Assembly: GCA_030525685.1 (NCBI GenBank)
Contig: JAUNEG010000006.1
Span: 30,786 to 94,785, forward strand
DNA: 64,000 nucleotides
Direction of reading: 5' to 3'
From: Atopobiaceae bacterium
GTDB lineage: Bacteria; Actinomycetota; Coriobacteriia; Coriobacteriales; Atopobiaceae
How positions within the stretch are numbered: the stretch's first letter is position 1; every line of letters starts with the position of its first letter. The notes beneath the pieces were generated by a model, which was not told the origin of the DNA, ran no database searches, and saw nothing but the letters and a program-made list of their open reading frames with translations. Positions 7,601-15,428 of the stretch are shown in pieces. Both the position numbers and the translations under genes were made by a program.

Positions 7601-8572
7601 ATGCTCAACATCATCATCGCCGCGCTGCTCGCGCTCACCGCGGTGGCGGCGGCGGTCTCCATTGCCCGCTACAACGCGAGGGTCAGGGAGATCAACGCAA
7701 GGGTGGCCGAGCGAGGCTACGGCTCGACGGGGAGGGAGACCCCGGTCGTCTGGGCGCTCGTCCCGCTCGCGGCCGCTGCGGTGGTCCTCGGGCTCGGCTG
7801 CCTCTACGCCCAGGACGTCGGCGAGGCCGTGGTCAAGGTCAACTTCGGCGGCTCGCTCGCCGGCCACACGACCGAGGCGGGCTTCCACGCCAAGGCGCCC
7901 TGGCAGGACGTCACCAGCTGAGACATCAGGGACCGCCTCATCAACCTCTACCGGGACAACGAGTACAGGTACGACAACGGCAGCTACGACGGCGCCACGG
8001 TCACCGTCAGCGACCAGAGGGGCACCAAGGCCGACGTGGACGTGCAGGTGATCTACTCCATCGACGCCGACTCCGTCGAGCAGCTCTACACCGAGTACAA
8101 CACGCAGGAGGCCTACGTCTCCAACTACGTGTCCAACGACGTCCGCCAGACCGTGCGCGACTGCGCCGGCAACTTCTCGACCATCCAGCTGCTCACCGAC
8201 CGCGACGCGCTCGCCAAGTCCATCGGCGACGCGCTGTCGACCCGATGGGAGGGCAAGGGCGTCATCGTCGAGTCCGTGCAGGTGCAGGACGTGCGCTATG
8301 CGGACTCCATTACGGAGGCCTACGCCAACGCCCAGACAGCCGAGATCGAGAAGCAGCGCGCCCTCAACGCCCAGGAGACCGCGAAGGTCGAGGCCGAGAC
8401 CAAGGCCATCGAGGCGCAGGGAGAGGCCGACGCCAACGCCATCCTCACGAAGAGCCTGACGCCCGAGGTCCTGCAACAGCGCTACTACGAGACGCTGCGG
8501 GACATCGGCGAGGGCGGCAACCTCGTGCTGCTCCCCGAGGGCTCCGTACCCATCGTCAGCACCACCGAGTAG
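7601..8572 (+). pseudogene. SPFH/prohibitin-family membrane protein with in-frame TGA at 7919-7921 (decayed or recoded)
   Basis: ATG 7601 follows GAGAGGAGTG. The frame has an N-terminal hydrophobic segment, a second one near residue 50, and an SPFH domain with a Glu/Ala-rich coiled coil (KVEAETKAIEAQGEADANA) and a conserved-looking end. The frame is continuous for 323 residues except for one TGA after PWQDVTS, followed at once by DIRDRLINLYRDNEY. TGA differs from Trp TGG by one base. SPFH proteins form membrane microdomain scaffolds; a phage copy could affect the envelope or superinfection. No ribosome site precedes the second part, so without readthrough the SPFH domain is not made. Confidence 0.8.
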
Positions 8573-8703
8573 GAACCGACGGCCACAGACCGGCCGTCGC
8601 GCATCCGGGCATCCACCGGGACGGCGCCATCGGGCGCCGGCAGAGAAATGGCGGCCCCGCGCCTGAGAAACAACGGGCCGCCACCGTCCTGAAAGGAGGA
8701 CTG

Positions 8704-8847
8704 ATGGCAAGCATAGCAGAGGCGGCTGGACGCGTGCTCGACGCGCTCGCGGCATGGGTCGAGGAGGAGGGGCACCCCGCGCGGGCCCTCGCCCTCATGG
8801 CCCTCATCGCCCTGGCGGTCACGACTGCTGACGGCTGGTGGCTGTGA
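8704..8847 (+). CDS. Small single-pass membrane protein
   Basis: The 47 residues start at ATG 8704 behind AAAGGAGG. One C-terminal hydrophobic helix (ALALMALIALAVTTA) ends in DGWWL. Its stop overlaps the next ATG. The function is unknown. Confidence 0.55.
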   Translation: MASIAEAAGRVLDALAAWVEEEGHPARALALMALIALAVTTADGWWL

Positions 8848-8975
8848 TGGGCGGGGCGGAGGGGCGCGCGGCCGCCGAGGCGGCCGAGAGGCTGTTCCTG
8901 GAGTGGCTGGTGGACGAGTTCCGCCGCGACCGTGAGGCCGCGGAGGCCGACGAGAGAAGGGGAGAGGCGGCGTGA
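8847..8975 (+). CDS. Small acidic hypothetical protein
   Basis: The 42 residues are helical and charged (FLEWLVDEFRRDREAAEAD). The start overlaps the preceding TGA and the end overlaps the next GTG. This belongs to the chain of coupled early genes. Confidence 0.5.
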   Translation: MGGAEGRAAAEAAERLFLEWLVDEFRRDREAAEADERRGEAA

Positions 8976-9241
8976 CGGTTGACCGCAGGGGCCTAAGCGT
9001 CATGACCGAGGAGGAGTACCGCGCCCTCCCCGAGGAGATACGCGGGCCGGACCGGGAGCAGGTGGGCGTCGTGGAGCTCGCGGGCGTCCGCGGGGAGCAC
9101 GCGCCGAGCACGGTGAGGGTCGAGTGCCGCCCGGAGCTGCTGAGGAGGACGCACGTGTGGCTCGAGGCGGTGGCCGAGCGAAACGGGTGGACCGGGAGGG
9201 TCCGCTCGTGGGTAGAGGCGGCGGGGAGGCGATCCCGATGA
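8972..9241 (+). CDS. Hypothetical early protein
   Basis: The 89 residues start at GTG 8972 (GTGA overlap). The centre reads MTEEEYRALPEE then VVELAGVRGEHAPSTVRVE. No known domain is recognised. Confidence 0.5.
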   Translation: MTVDRRGLSVMTEEEYRALPEEIRGPDREQVGVVELAGVRGEHAPSTVRVECRPELLRRTHVWLEAVAERNGWTGRVRSWVEAAGRRSR

Positions 9242-9471
9242 CCGACGAGATGGCGGAGAGGACGCTCGTGAGCGTGGCCGCGGTCCGCGAGGTCGTGGGC
9301 GAGGAGATCCTGCTGGCGCGCCGCCGCGCCGAGAAGGCGGCCGACACAGGCCACGCCGAGCGGGTCGTCGCCTGACTGAACGCGGCGGACCGCCTCATCG
9401 TGGTCTGCGAGCGTCTGGGCGTCGGGGAGCCGGTGCTGTGCGGCGGGGACGGAATCGAGTGGGAGGACTGA
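9238..9471 (+). pseudogene. Hypothetical early protein with in-frame TGA at 9373-9375 (decayed or recoded)
   Basis: The frame runs from ATG 9238 (overlapping the previous stop) to TGA 9469. Its only interruption is TGA 9373, between AERVVA and LNAADRLIVVCERLGVG. Both sides read as one helical protein of 77 residues, and Trp fits the gap. The next gene starts 1 base after the final stop, which supports 9469 as the true end. Confidence 0.6.
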
Positions 9472-9472
9472 C

Positions 9473-9805
9473 ATGGGAGAGAAGATGGTGAGAAGTGTGA
9501 CGGTCGAAGACGTGACGGGGGTGCACGAGCTCGGCCCGGCGAGGGCGGCCCTCGTGCTGATGTTCGGCAACGACGGGGAGAGCAAATTCTCCGCGACGGG
9601 CGCCTTCTCGAATGAGGACATGATCTACGCGGCGCGGACGGTCGGGCTGGTCGCCGGCACGGGTGCCCACGATCTCGGCGAGGGCGTGGAGGCGGTCTTC
9701 AGACTGGTCCTCCTGCATGCCTTCCTGGAGGGCCTCAAGGATTTCGGCCGCCAGGCCGAGATGTGCGCCGCGAGTGCCCTGAACGAGATGGGGGTGGGGG
9801 AGTGA
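9473..9805 (+). CDS. Hypothetical early protein
   Basis: In this 110-residue protein the N-terminal half has beta character (VRSVTVEDVTGVHELG, then AALVLMFGNDG). The second half is helical (GVEAVFRLVLLHAFLEGL). It overlaps the next gene by GTGA. No family is recognised. Confidence 0.55.
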   Translation: MGEKMVRSVTVEDVTGVHELGPARAALVLMFGNDGESKFSATGAFSNEDMIYAARTVGLVAGTGAHDLGEGVEAVFRLVLLHAFLEGLKDFGRQAEMCAASALNEMGVGE

Positions 9806-10551
9806 CCGGGACGGAGAGGCTGCGCGAGCTCGTGGAGGGGGTCAGGCCTCACCTCCTGGGCAAGGACGTCGTCACGTGCGACTACGCGGACGGGCACGAG
9901 GCCGAGTGCTGCGCGAGCTTCTGGAAGCTGCTCCTCGCCATCGCCGACCAGATAGCGCGCGAGCACGCGGAGGACTGCTTCAAGATGGGCCACGTCCTCG
10001 GCGAGGACGCCGAGGCGGCGTCGTGGGTGCGCGAGCACGGCGGAATCGAGGGACTGCGCCTCATGCTTCAGGATGCTGACAGTCGCCGCGTCGAGCTGTG
10101 CGCCGCGCTCGGCATCGACCTCGATAAGGAATTCCGCGTAGATGGCGACGGTACCAAGCACACCGGAAGCGTCCTTCCCGTCAACCTCACCCACCGCGCC
10201 CCCGTCCTCGCGGCGGACGGGAGGCCGCTGCGCGAGGGGGAGACGGTATGGGCGACGGAGGACAGCCCGTTCTCCGCACCGCTGGAAAGAGGCGATGAGG
10301 TCACCGTCAGGCACGTCTCCCCGTACAGCATCAGCGTCGAGGATGAGGCGGGTGTTTCGTGGGCTGTAGGCAGCCACCACCTCACCCACGAGCGCCCCGA
10401 CAGCTGGGGGCGGCTGGAGGAGGACGTGACGCTCTCCGTCGAGAGGTACTGCGATCGCTGCGAGCTCAAGAAGCACGGCGGCATGACGTGGCCCCAGCTC
10501 GTCCGCGAGGACCTCGTGCGCCGCGCCAGGGCGCTGGCGGGTGATACATGA
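9802..10551 (+). CDS. Hypothetical phage protein with beta-rich middle domain
   Basis: The 249 residues start at GTG 9802. There is a helical N-terminal region (about 1-100) and a middle segment (about 130-200) with small SH3-like strands (LREGETVWATED, then GDEVTVRHVSPYSISVE). The Cys pair CDRCELKK near residue 215 could bind metal. Position in the early operon suggests an accessory role. I do not recognise the family. Confidence 0.6.
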   Translation: MTGTERLRELVEGVRPHLLGKDVVTCDYADGHEAECCASFWKLLLAIADQIAREHAEDCFKMGHVLGEDAEAASWVREHGGIEGLRLMLQDADSRRVELCAALGIDLDKEFRVDGDGTKHTGSVLPVNLTHRAPVLAADGRPLREGETVWATEDSPFSAPLERGDEVTVRHVSPYSISVEDEAGVSWAVGSHHLTHERPDSWGRLEEDVTLSVERYCDRCELKKHGGMTWPQLVREDLVRRARALAGDT

Positions 10552-10787
10552 TGTGCGAGTTCTGCGATGACCAGATTCCAAAAACTCCAGGCGTTTGCGA
10601 TACGCCCGGCATGGATGTCGAAGCGCGTATAGAGGCGCTTTTCAACATTGACACGAAGAAGAGGACGTACTGCCTCGTCGTGTCGAACGTCCACACGTGC
10701 GACGAGGCATATTTCGGTATCCACTACTGCCCCATGTGCGGGCGCAAGCTGGCGGAGAGGGGGCGCTATGACAGCGCGCACAGATGA
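10548..10787 (+). CDS. Small zinc-ribbon protein
   Basis: The 79 residues contain CEFC at the N-terminus and CPMCGRKL near the C-terminus, a likely zinc ribbon. The start overlaps the previous stop (ATGA), and ATG at 10551 is equally possible. The gene overlaps the next by 20 bp. Confidence 0.6.
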   Translation: MMCEFCDDQIPKTPGVCDTPGMDVEARIEALFNIDTKKRTYCLVVSNVHTCDEAYFGIHYCPMCGRKLAERGRYDSAHR

Positions 10788-11163
10788 CGAGAGACGGCGC
10801 GTGGCGGAGAGGCTGAGCGCGATGACGGAAGGCCAAAGCCCTATGACTGAGTACCCGGCTGAGATGCTGTTTATTGCGCTCGGGATGCCCATGAGACGGG
10901 ACATCGACGGCGGTCTCATCAGGTATATCGCCAACCTCATAGAGCCGCCGCTTCAATGCCCGCACTATCACAGCGACCGGCACTACTGCTCCGTCCACGA
11001 GGACGTTGCGGCGATCGACAGCGTCGCGCTGCTTGCGCTGGCGGACGAGATGGATTCGTACACGCGCTGCCGCGATGACTACAGGTGCGGCAGGCAGATG
11101 CCGCCCCTGACGATTCACGACTACGCCCGCCGCATCCGCGAGGCGTGCGGGGTGGCGTCGTGA
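10768..11163 (+). CDS. Hypothetical early protein
   Basis: The 131 residues begin with MTARTDDERRRVAERL. Several His/Cys residues occur in CPHYHSDRHYCSVHED, which may bind metal. The ATG lies inside the previous gene and the end overlaps the next GTG. Confidence 0.55.
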   Translation: MTARTDDERRRVAERLSAMTEGQSPMTEYPAEMLFIALGMPMRRDIDGGLIRYIANLIEPPLQCPHYHSDRHYCSVHEDVAAIDSVALLALADEMDSYTRCRDDYRCGRQMPPLTIHDYARRIREACGVAS

Positions 11164-11291
11164 GCCGCCGCGGCGCGCCGCGCTGCCTGGGCTGGCACCG
11201 CGAGGGCGAGTGCAGGGGGTGCCTGTGGGAGCGCGAGTGCTGGCTCGCAACGTGGTGGAGGGAGGCGGGGCGCGATGGCCGGAGCCGCTGA
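11160..11291 (+). CDS. Small Cys/Trp-rich protein
   Basis: The 43 residues contain CRGCLWERECW. The start is GTGA-coupled and the end overlaps the next gene by 17 bp. The cysteines suggest a small zinc-binding module. Confidence 0.45.
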   Translation: MSRRGAPRCLGWHREGECRGCLWERECWLATWWREAGRDGRSR

Positions 11292-11610
11292 CGCCACCGC
11301 CCGCCTCACGGCGCTCCCGACAGACGCCACCGCGACCGAGGTGCTGTGCGCGGCGCTCGGGTGCGACCGGCGCCACCTGCCCGCGCTGCCGGGCGGGGCG
11401 TCCGGGGCGCTCGCGGAGCTTCTCGGCGGATCCTGCGACCGCGACGCCCTGGTCGGGCTCGCGCGGGACCTGGACGGAGCCGCGGGGTCGTACCGATCAG
11501 CCGCGTCGCGCCTCCGCGAGGACCCGTTGCGCGAGCTCGCGCTGGCTACGGCGGACGACCTCGAGGAGGCGGCTCGCCGCGTGCGGGCGGCCCTGGGCAC
11601 GAGGGGGTGA
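11275..11610 (+). CDS. Hypothetical helical protein
   Basis: The 111 residues are Ala-rich and helical, with two Cys in VLCAALGCDRRHLPAL. ATG 11275 follows GGAGGCGGGGCG. No family is recognised. Confidence 0.5.
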   Translation: MAGAADATARLTALPTDATATEVLCAALGCDRRHLPALPGGASGALAELLGGSCDRDALVGLARDLDGAAGSYRSAASRLREDPLRELALATADDLEEAARRVRAALGTRG

Positions 11611-11614
11611 GGCC

Positions 11615-11782
11615 GTGGGCGGCAGGAGGGGCGCGCGGCCCGAGATGTACGTCTGCGCGGCGTGCGGCTACGGATACGTGGTGTGGCGGGTCCGCTCGCA
11701 GCTGCGCAGGCGCGGGCACGGCAAGACGATGTGGTGTCCGGTCTGCGGCAGGAGAAGGACGTTCAAGAAGAGGGGAAGGTGA
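11615..11782 (+). CDS. Small zinc-ribbon protein
   Basis: The 55 residues start at GTG 11615. Two knuckles, CAACG and CPVCGRRR, are spaced as in a rubredoxin/transcription-factor-type ribbon. It is coupled to the next gene. Confidence 0.6.
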   Translation: MGGRRGARPEMYVCAACGYGYVVWRVRSQLRRRGHGKTMWCPVCGRRRTFKKRGR

Positions 11783-11970
11783 TCGTAGTGGCGACGAGGT
11801 TCGAGCGGGAGACGCTCGAGGGCATGACCGTGAGGCAGCTGAGGAGGCTCGCGAAAGACCACTTCGGGGACTGCCTGGGCGGCGCGTCGAGGAAGGCGGA
11901 CATCGTGAACGAGATCCTGGCGCACCAGTGGTCGCGCCTCATGAGAGGTGACGAGACGTGGCGGAGGTGA
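11779..11970 (+). CDS. Small SAP/Rho-N-like protein
   Basis: The 63 residues run from GTG 11779; a second GTG at 11788 gives MATRFERE and is as likely. The helix pair LRRLAKDHFGDCLG and RKADIVNEILAH resembles SAP or Rho N-terminal helix-extended-helix folds that bind nucleic acid. Confidence 0.55.
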   Translation: MIVVATRFERETLEGMTVRQLRRLAKDHFGDCLGGASRKADIVNEILAHQWSRLMRGDETWRR

Positions 11971-12386
11971 GCGAGAAGTTCCCGCAGTGGGTCCGCTTCA
12001 GGACCAACGACATGAGCAGTCCGGAAGGGCGCTACATCATAGGCCTCGGAGACGAGGCGGGGTGGGCCAGCTATGGGCGCTACTTCGCGCTGCGCCAGAT
12101 GCTGGCCACCTCGCCGCTCGGCTACATAGACGTCTCGGACGCCCGCAGCCTGGGCTACCTCACGCGCTCCCTGGGCTTCGCCAGGCCCAAGGCGTGCCGG
12201 GAGTGGCTCGACGTGCTGGCGGTCGCAGGCGGCATCGACATGGAGCTGTGGTCGGGGCGCCAGTGGGTGCTCGACGCCTCCATGCAGGAGCAGCTCACCT
12301 CCTACCAGAGCCGCTGCAGGACGCTCAGGAAGAATGGCGAGAGGGGCGGAAGGCCCGCGAAGTCGGACGGGGAGGCGGCGTCGTGA
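11958..12386 (+). CDS. DUF4373-type replication-initiation-like protein
   Basis: This 142-residue protein starts at GTG 11958. The layout (GYIDVSDARSLGYLTRSLGF, then REWLDVLAVAGGIDMELW) resembles the winged-helix N-terminal domain of phage replisome organisers and DUF4373 proteins, in which the organism's DNA is opened for a helicase loader. The expected helicase-loader gene does not follow, only a 6-codon frame, so the module seems cut short. Confidence 0.55.
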   Translation: MAEVSEKFPQWVRFRTNDMSSPEGRYIIGLGDEAGWASYGRYFALRQMLATSPLGYIDVSDARSLGYLTRSLGFARPKACREWLDVLAVAGGIDMELWSGRQWVLDASMQEQLTSYQSRCRTLRKNGERGGRPAKSDGEAAS

Positions 12387-12532
12387 CGCAAGACTCACCT
12401 TAACCAAAGCAAAACCAAATAGGTTCCCGTTTGGTTTACGGCTAGGTTCTTGCGACCTGCCGACGAGAAAACCAGACGGATACGCAAGTCTCACTCGATA
12501 GGCTGACGCTTTGCTTTTGTGGAGGGAACCAG
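12387..12532 (+). other. AT-richer block with inverted repeat, possible phage origin or deletion scar
   Basis: The composition changes sharply. AAACCAAA (12412-12419) and TTTGGTTT (12430-12437) form an inverted repeat, and a further copy of AACCAAA lies just upstream. A GTG frame coupled to the previous stop ends after six codons. The place in the genome, after a replication-like gene, makes an origin or a lost helicase-loader gene plausible. Confidence 0.4.
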
Positions 12533-12670
12533 ATGGAAACCATCACCCTATATAAGATAAGACTGGAAATAGAAGAACCCTCAACCTCACTCGTGAGTAG
12601 GGCCTGTCGAAAACTCGTGCAATTGTCGAAAACTACGACGAACGCGCTGGTCGAGGGGGCGGTCAGCTGA
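12533..12670 (+). CDS. Possible small protein
   Basis: The 45 residues start at ATG 12533 behind GGAGGGAACC, and the stop overlaps the ATG of the next gene. It contains a direct repeat TGTCGAAAACT (12605-12615 and 12624-12634). Base use is lower in GC than its neighbours. Confidence 0.4.
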   Translation: METITLYKIRLEIEEPSTSLVSRACRKLVQLSKTTTNALVEGAVS

Positions 12671-13131
12671 TGGCGGCGCGGGAGTTCTTCGAGGCCGTGA
12701 GGGCGGCCTCTGCCGACGCGAGAAGGGCGAGGGCCGAGCTGGAGGCCCTGGAGGAGCGGCGCCTGTCGCTGGGCGGCCACGGCGCGTCGCCGGTCTCGGG
12801 GACCCGCTCCGACGTCAACGGCACCTCGGCGAGCATCGCCCTCGTGGACCGCGAGGTCGTGCTGCACCGCCGCGTCGAGGAGGACTACGCCCTGCTCGAC
12901 CGCGCCTGCGAGGTAATCTACGGCGTCGACAACGACCACGGCATCGAGCGCGGCATGGGGACGCACTTCGCCGACGTCGTGTGGCACCGGGCGTGCGGGG
13001 AGGAGTCCTGGGACGAGGTCGCCGTGTCGGTGGGGATGTCGAGGAGGACGTGCGTCCGCTACTACGAGGCCGCCATGGACTACGTCGACAGCGTCGGCCT
13101 CGTCGGATCCATCGATGGTGCTGAGGTCTAG
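12670..13131 (+). CDS. Phage sigma-like/late-transcription regulator candidate
   Basis: The 153-residue protein has a coiled-coil first half (ARRARAELEALEERRLSLGG) and a C-terminal helix-turn-helix (WDEVAVSVGMSRRTCVRYYE). Position just before the HNH-terminase genes is that of ArpU/RinA-type activators of late genes. That role is inferred from position and HTH only. Confidence 0.55.
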   Translation: MAAREFFEAVRAASADARRARAELEALEERRLSLGGHGASPVSGTRSDVNGTSASIALVDREVVLHRRVEEDYALLDRACEVIYGVDNDHGIERGMGTHFADVVWHRACGEESWDEVAVSVGMSRRTCVRYYEAAMDYVDSVGLVGSIDGAEV

Positions 13132-13156
13132 TTGTTGCACATACTGAGTAATAAAT

Positions 13157-13196
13157 TGACACGCCGTGACACGCGATGACACGCCATGACACGGTG
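13157..13196 (+). repeat. Four tandem 10-bp repeats TGACACGCNN
   Basis: TGACACGCCG, TGACACGCGA, TGACACGCCA and TGACACGGTG follow one another with a 10-bp period, about one helical turn. They lie in a promoter-like gap between a probable regulator and the packaging genes, so a protein-binding array is likely. Confidence 0.75.
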
Positions 13197-13237
13197 TTTG
13201 TGTGATATAAGGTAAGCTGCGTCAGAAAGACCGAGCG

Positions 13238-13269
13238 GGGCCCTGTGGGAGACACACGGGGCCCTTTTT
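13238..13269 (+). terminator. Rho-independent terminator before the late genes
   Basis: The 10-bp stem GGGCCCTGTG/CACGGGGCCC has one G-T pair and a 7-base loop, and is followed by TTTTT. It separates the early region from HNH-terminase. If antitermination occurs, it would act here. Confidence 0.8.
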
Positions 13270-13288
13270 CGTATCTAGGGGGCGAGCG

Positions 13289-13585
13289 ATGGCGACCAAT
13301 CCCCGCGTCCGCAATGGCTCGGCCCGCCGGCGCCTCCGCGCCCGCGTGCTCGCCGAGGAGGACGTCTGCTGGATCTGCGGGCAGCCCGTCGATAAGTCCT
13401 TGCCGCCCGGCATGCCGGGCTCGCCGGAGGTGGACGAGGTCGTGCCCGTGAGCCGCGGCGGCTCGCCCTACGACCGCGACAACTGCCGGCTCGCCCACCG
13501 CATCTGCAACCAGCGGCGCGGCAACCGGACTTCGACGCTCGTGCCCGCGACCGCGTGCTTCTGCCCGACCACCGTCGAGTGGTGA
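13289..13585 (+). CDS. HNH endonuclease (packaging-associated)
   Basis: The 98-residue HNH protein has CWICGQ, then DEVVPVSRGG, then NCRLAHRICNQRRGN. The CxxC pairs and the final His-Asn fit the metal-binding beta-beta-alpha fold. HNH proteins next to the terminase assist DNA cutting at cos in HK97-type phages. Confidence 0.88.
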   Translation: MATNPRVRNGSARRRLRARVLAEEDVCWICGQPVDKSLPPGMPGSPEVDEVVPVSRGGSPYDRDNCRLAHRICNQRRGNRTSTLVPATACFCPTTVEW

Positions 13586-13708
13586 GCGACCGGGGGGGCA
13601 TCCCCTCCCCCCGGGGCGCCGGCACGCCCCGCGGCATAGTGCCGCTCTCACTCTCGACCCTGATTTCCACATCGGCCCCGGAGGGGCGAGGGACCAGGAG
13701 GTGACCCC
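13586..13708 (+). other. Candidate cos/packaging site region
   Basis: This noncoding gap between HNH and small terminase is rich in inverted repeats: CCGGGGGG/CCCCCCGG, GGGGCG/CGCCCC and CGGCA/TGCCG (near 13630-13646). The location is where cos lies in related phages. No nick site can be read directly. Confidence 0.35.
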
Positions 13709-13996
13709 GTGGACGTACAGCCGACGCTCTTCCCCGTGCCCGAGCGCGTCCCCGGCCCCATCGAGAGGGCCGTCGTCGAGGGCGACGACCTGGAGGCCAT
13801 CAACGCTGTCCTCGCCAAGGTCTCCCGAGCCCTGGACGAGTGCAACTCCGCTCGCGACATCAAGGCGCTCGCCATCACCGTCATCGACGGCGTGGCGAGG
13901 CGCCGCGAGCTCGGGGGCGGGAGGGGTGCCGACGAGGGGCCGAGGCCGCTCGTCAAGGAGGTGATGGGTGAGAGAAGGCTCATGTTCGGGGGCTAG
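13709..13996 (+). CDS. Terminase small subunit
   Basis: The 95-residue protein starts at GTG 13709, seven bases after AGGAGG. It is helical and acidic (GDDLEAINAVLAKVSRALDE). Its place directly before the large terminase, with a 29-bp overlap, supports the call; sequence alone would not. Confidence 0.65.
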   Translation: MDVQPTLFPVPERVPGPIERAVVEGDDLEAINAVLAKVSRALDECNSARDIKALAITVIDGVARRRELGGGRGADEGPRPLVKEVMGERRLMFGG

Positions 13997-15428
13997 GGTT
14001 GGCTGCCAGGAACCGACGTTCCGCCTCGCCCCCGAGTACCCGGACAGCGAGGGAGACCTCGCCTGCAAGCTCTCGGCGGGCTACGACATGCCGGCCTTCG
14101 AGTGGCAGCGCCTCGTCCTGCGCGACTGGCTGGCCAGAGGCGAGGACGGCAAGCTCGCCTGCCCCACCGCCGGCCTCATGGTCCCTCGCCAGAACGGCAA
14201 GAACGCCGTCATCGAGATCCGCGAGTTCTATGGCATCGCGATCCGCGGCGAGGCGATCCTGCACACCACGCACGAGTACCAGAGCGCCGCCAAGGCCTTC
14301 GCGCGCCTGAGATGGCGCTTCGGAGAGAAGAGGAACGACCCGAACGCGCCCTACAGGGAGCTCAACCGCCTCGTGCGCCGCTACACGCTCTCGGCGGGGC
14401 AGATGATCCTGGAGCTCGAGAACGGCGGCATGATCGAGTTCCGCACGCGCACCGCCGACGGCGGCCGCGGAGGCACCTTCGACGTACTGGTCATGGACGA
14501 GGCTCAGCAGCTGACCGACAAGCAGAACAAGGCGCTCTCCTCGGTCAACTCGGCGGGCCCGCTCGGGGACTCGCAGACGATTTACGCGGGGACGCCACCG
14601 GCGACCGACACGGGCGCCCTAGTCTTCTCGCGCCTCCATGACGAGGCGGTCTACGACTCCCCGGCGGCCGAGTGCTGGGCGGACTGGTCCGCCAAGGAGA
14701 TGCCCGAGAGGGACGACGTGGAGGCCTGGTACCGCTACAACCCGAGCCTCGGCCTCGTGCTCACGGAGGCGGCGCTCAGGCGCGACGCCTCCTCGATGCT
14801 GCCCGAGGACTTCGCGGTGGAGCACTACGGCTTCTGGCCGCGCGAGGCCCAGTCCAACCCCATCTCCGAGCAGCTGTGGCGGGCGCGCCTCGCCACGGGA
14901 CCGGCGGACGGCAGGTTCTGCTACGCCATCAAGTTCGGCGCGGACCGCAGGAGCGTCGCCCTGGCGGGCGGCGTGCGCCCCGCCGACGGCCCGGTGCACG
15001 TGGAGCTCATCAGGACGCTCTCCTGGGAGGGCTCCATCGACGAGCTGGCCTCTTACATCATGGTTCGTCGCGAGAAGGCCGTGGCGGTCGTGCTCGACGG
15101 CATCACCGGCGCGCCCACGCTCGAGGCGAGGCTCCTCGACGAGGGCTTCCCGGCGCGCAAGCTCATCCGGCCCAACGGCCGGCAGCTGCAGGAGGCCACG
15201 AGCAGGTTCTACGAGGCCGTGAAGAGCGGCCAGATGACCCACGGGCCGGGCGAGCCGCTGGCGGCCTCCGCGTGCGGCTCGATACGACGGCCGATAGGAA
15301 AGGACGGCGCCTGGGCCTTCGGCTCCGCGCCCCAGGCGGACTCGACGCCGATCGAGGCCGCCGCATGGGCGTGGTGGGCCGTCGAGACCAGGGCCAAGAG
15401 GAAGGCGAGGAGGGCGGTGGTCTGGTGA
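13968..15428 (+). CDS. Terminase large subunit
   Basis: This 486-residue protein has the packaging ATPase motifs: a Walker A-like PRQNGKN (73-79), a Walker B LVMDEA (174-179) and a nuclease half. It packages phage DNA into proheads through the portal. GTG 13968 is inside the small-subunit gene. The stop overlaps the portal start (GTGA). Confidence 0.93.
   Translation: MREGSCSGARVGCQEPTFRLAPEYPDSEGDLACKLSAGYDMPAFEWQRLVLRDWLARGEDGKLACPTAGLMVPRQNGKNAVIEIREFYGIAIRGEAILHTTHEYQSAAKAFARLRWRFGEKRNDPNAPYRELNRLVRRYTLSAGQMILELENGGMIEFRTRTADGGRGGTFDVLVMDEAQQLTDKQNKALSSVNSAGPLGDSQTIYAGTPPATDTGALVFSRLHDEAVYDSPAAECWADWSAKEMPERDDVEAWYRYNPSLGLVLTEAALRRDASSMLPEDFAVEHYGFWPREAQSNPISEQLWRARLATGPADGRFCYAIKFGADRRSVALAGGVRPADGPVHVELIRTLSWEGSIDELASYIMVRREKAVAVVLDGITGAPTLEARLLDEGFPARKLIRPNGRQLQEATSRFYEAVKSGQMTHGPGEPLAASACGSIRRPIGKDGAWAFGSAPQADSTPIEAAAWAWWAVETRAKRKARRAVVW

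Noticed and set aside
7919..7921. TGA as selenocysteine
   Set aside because: No SECIS-like hairpin is evident after it, the family is not a selenoprotein family, and no sel genes are in the window.
13157..13196. Possible CRISPR-like repeats
   Set aside because: The units are 10 bp, directly tandem and without spacers; there are no cas genes in the window.
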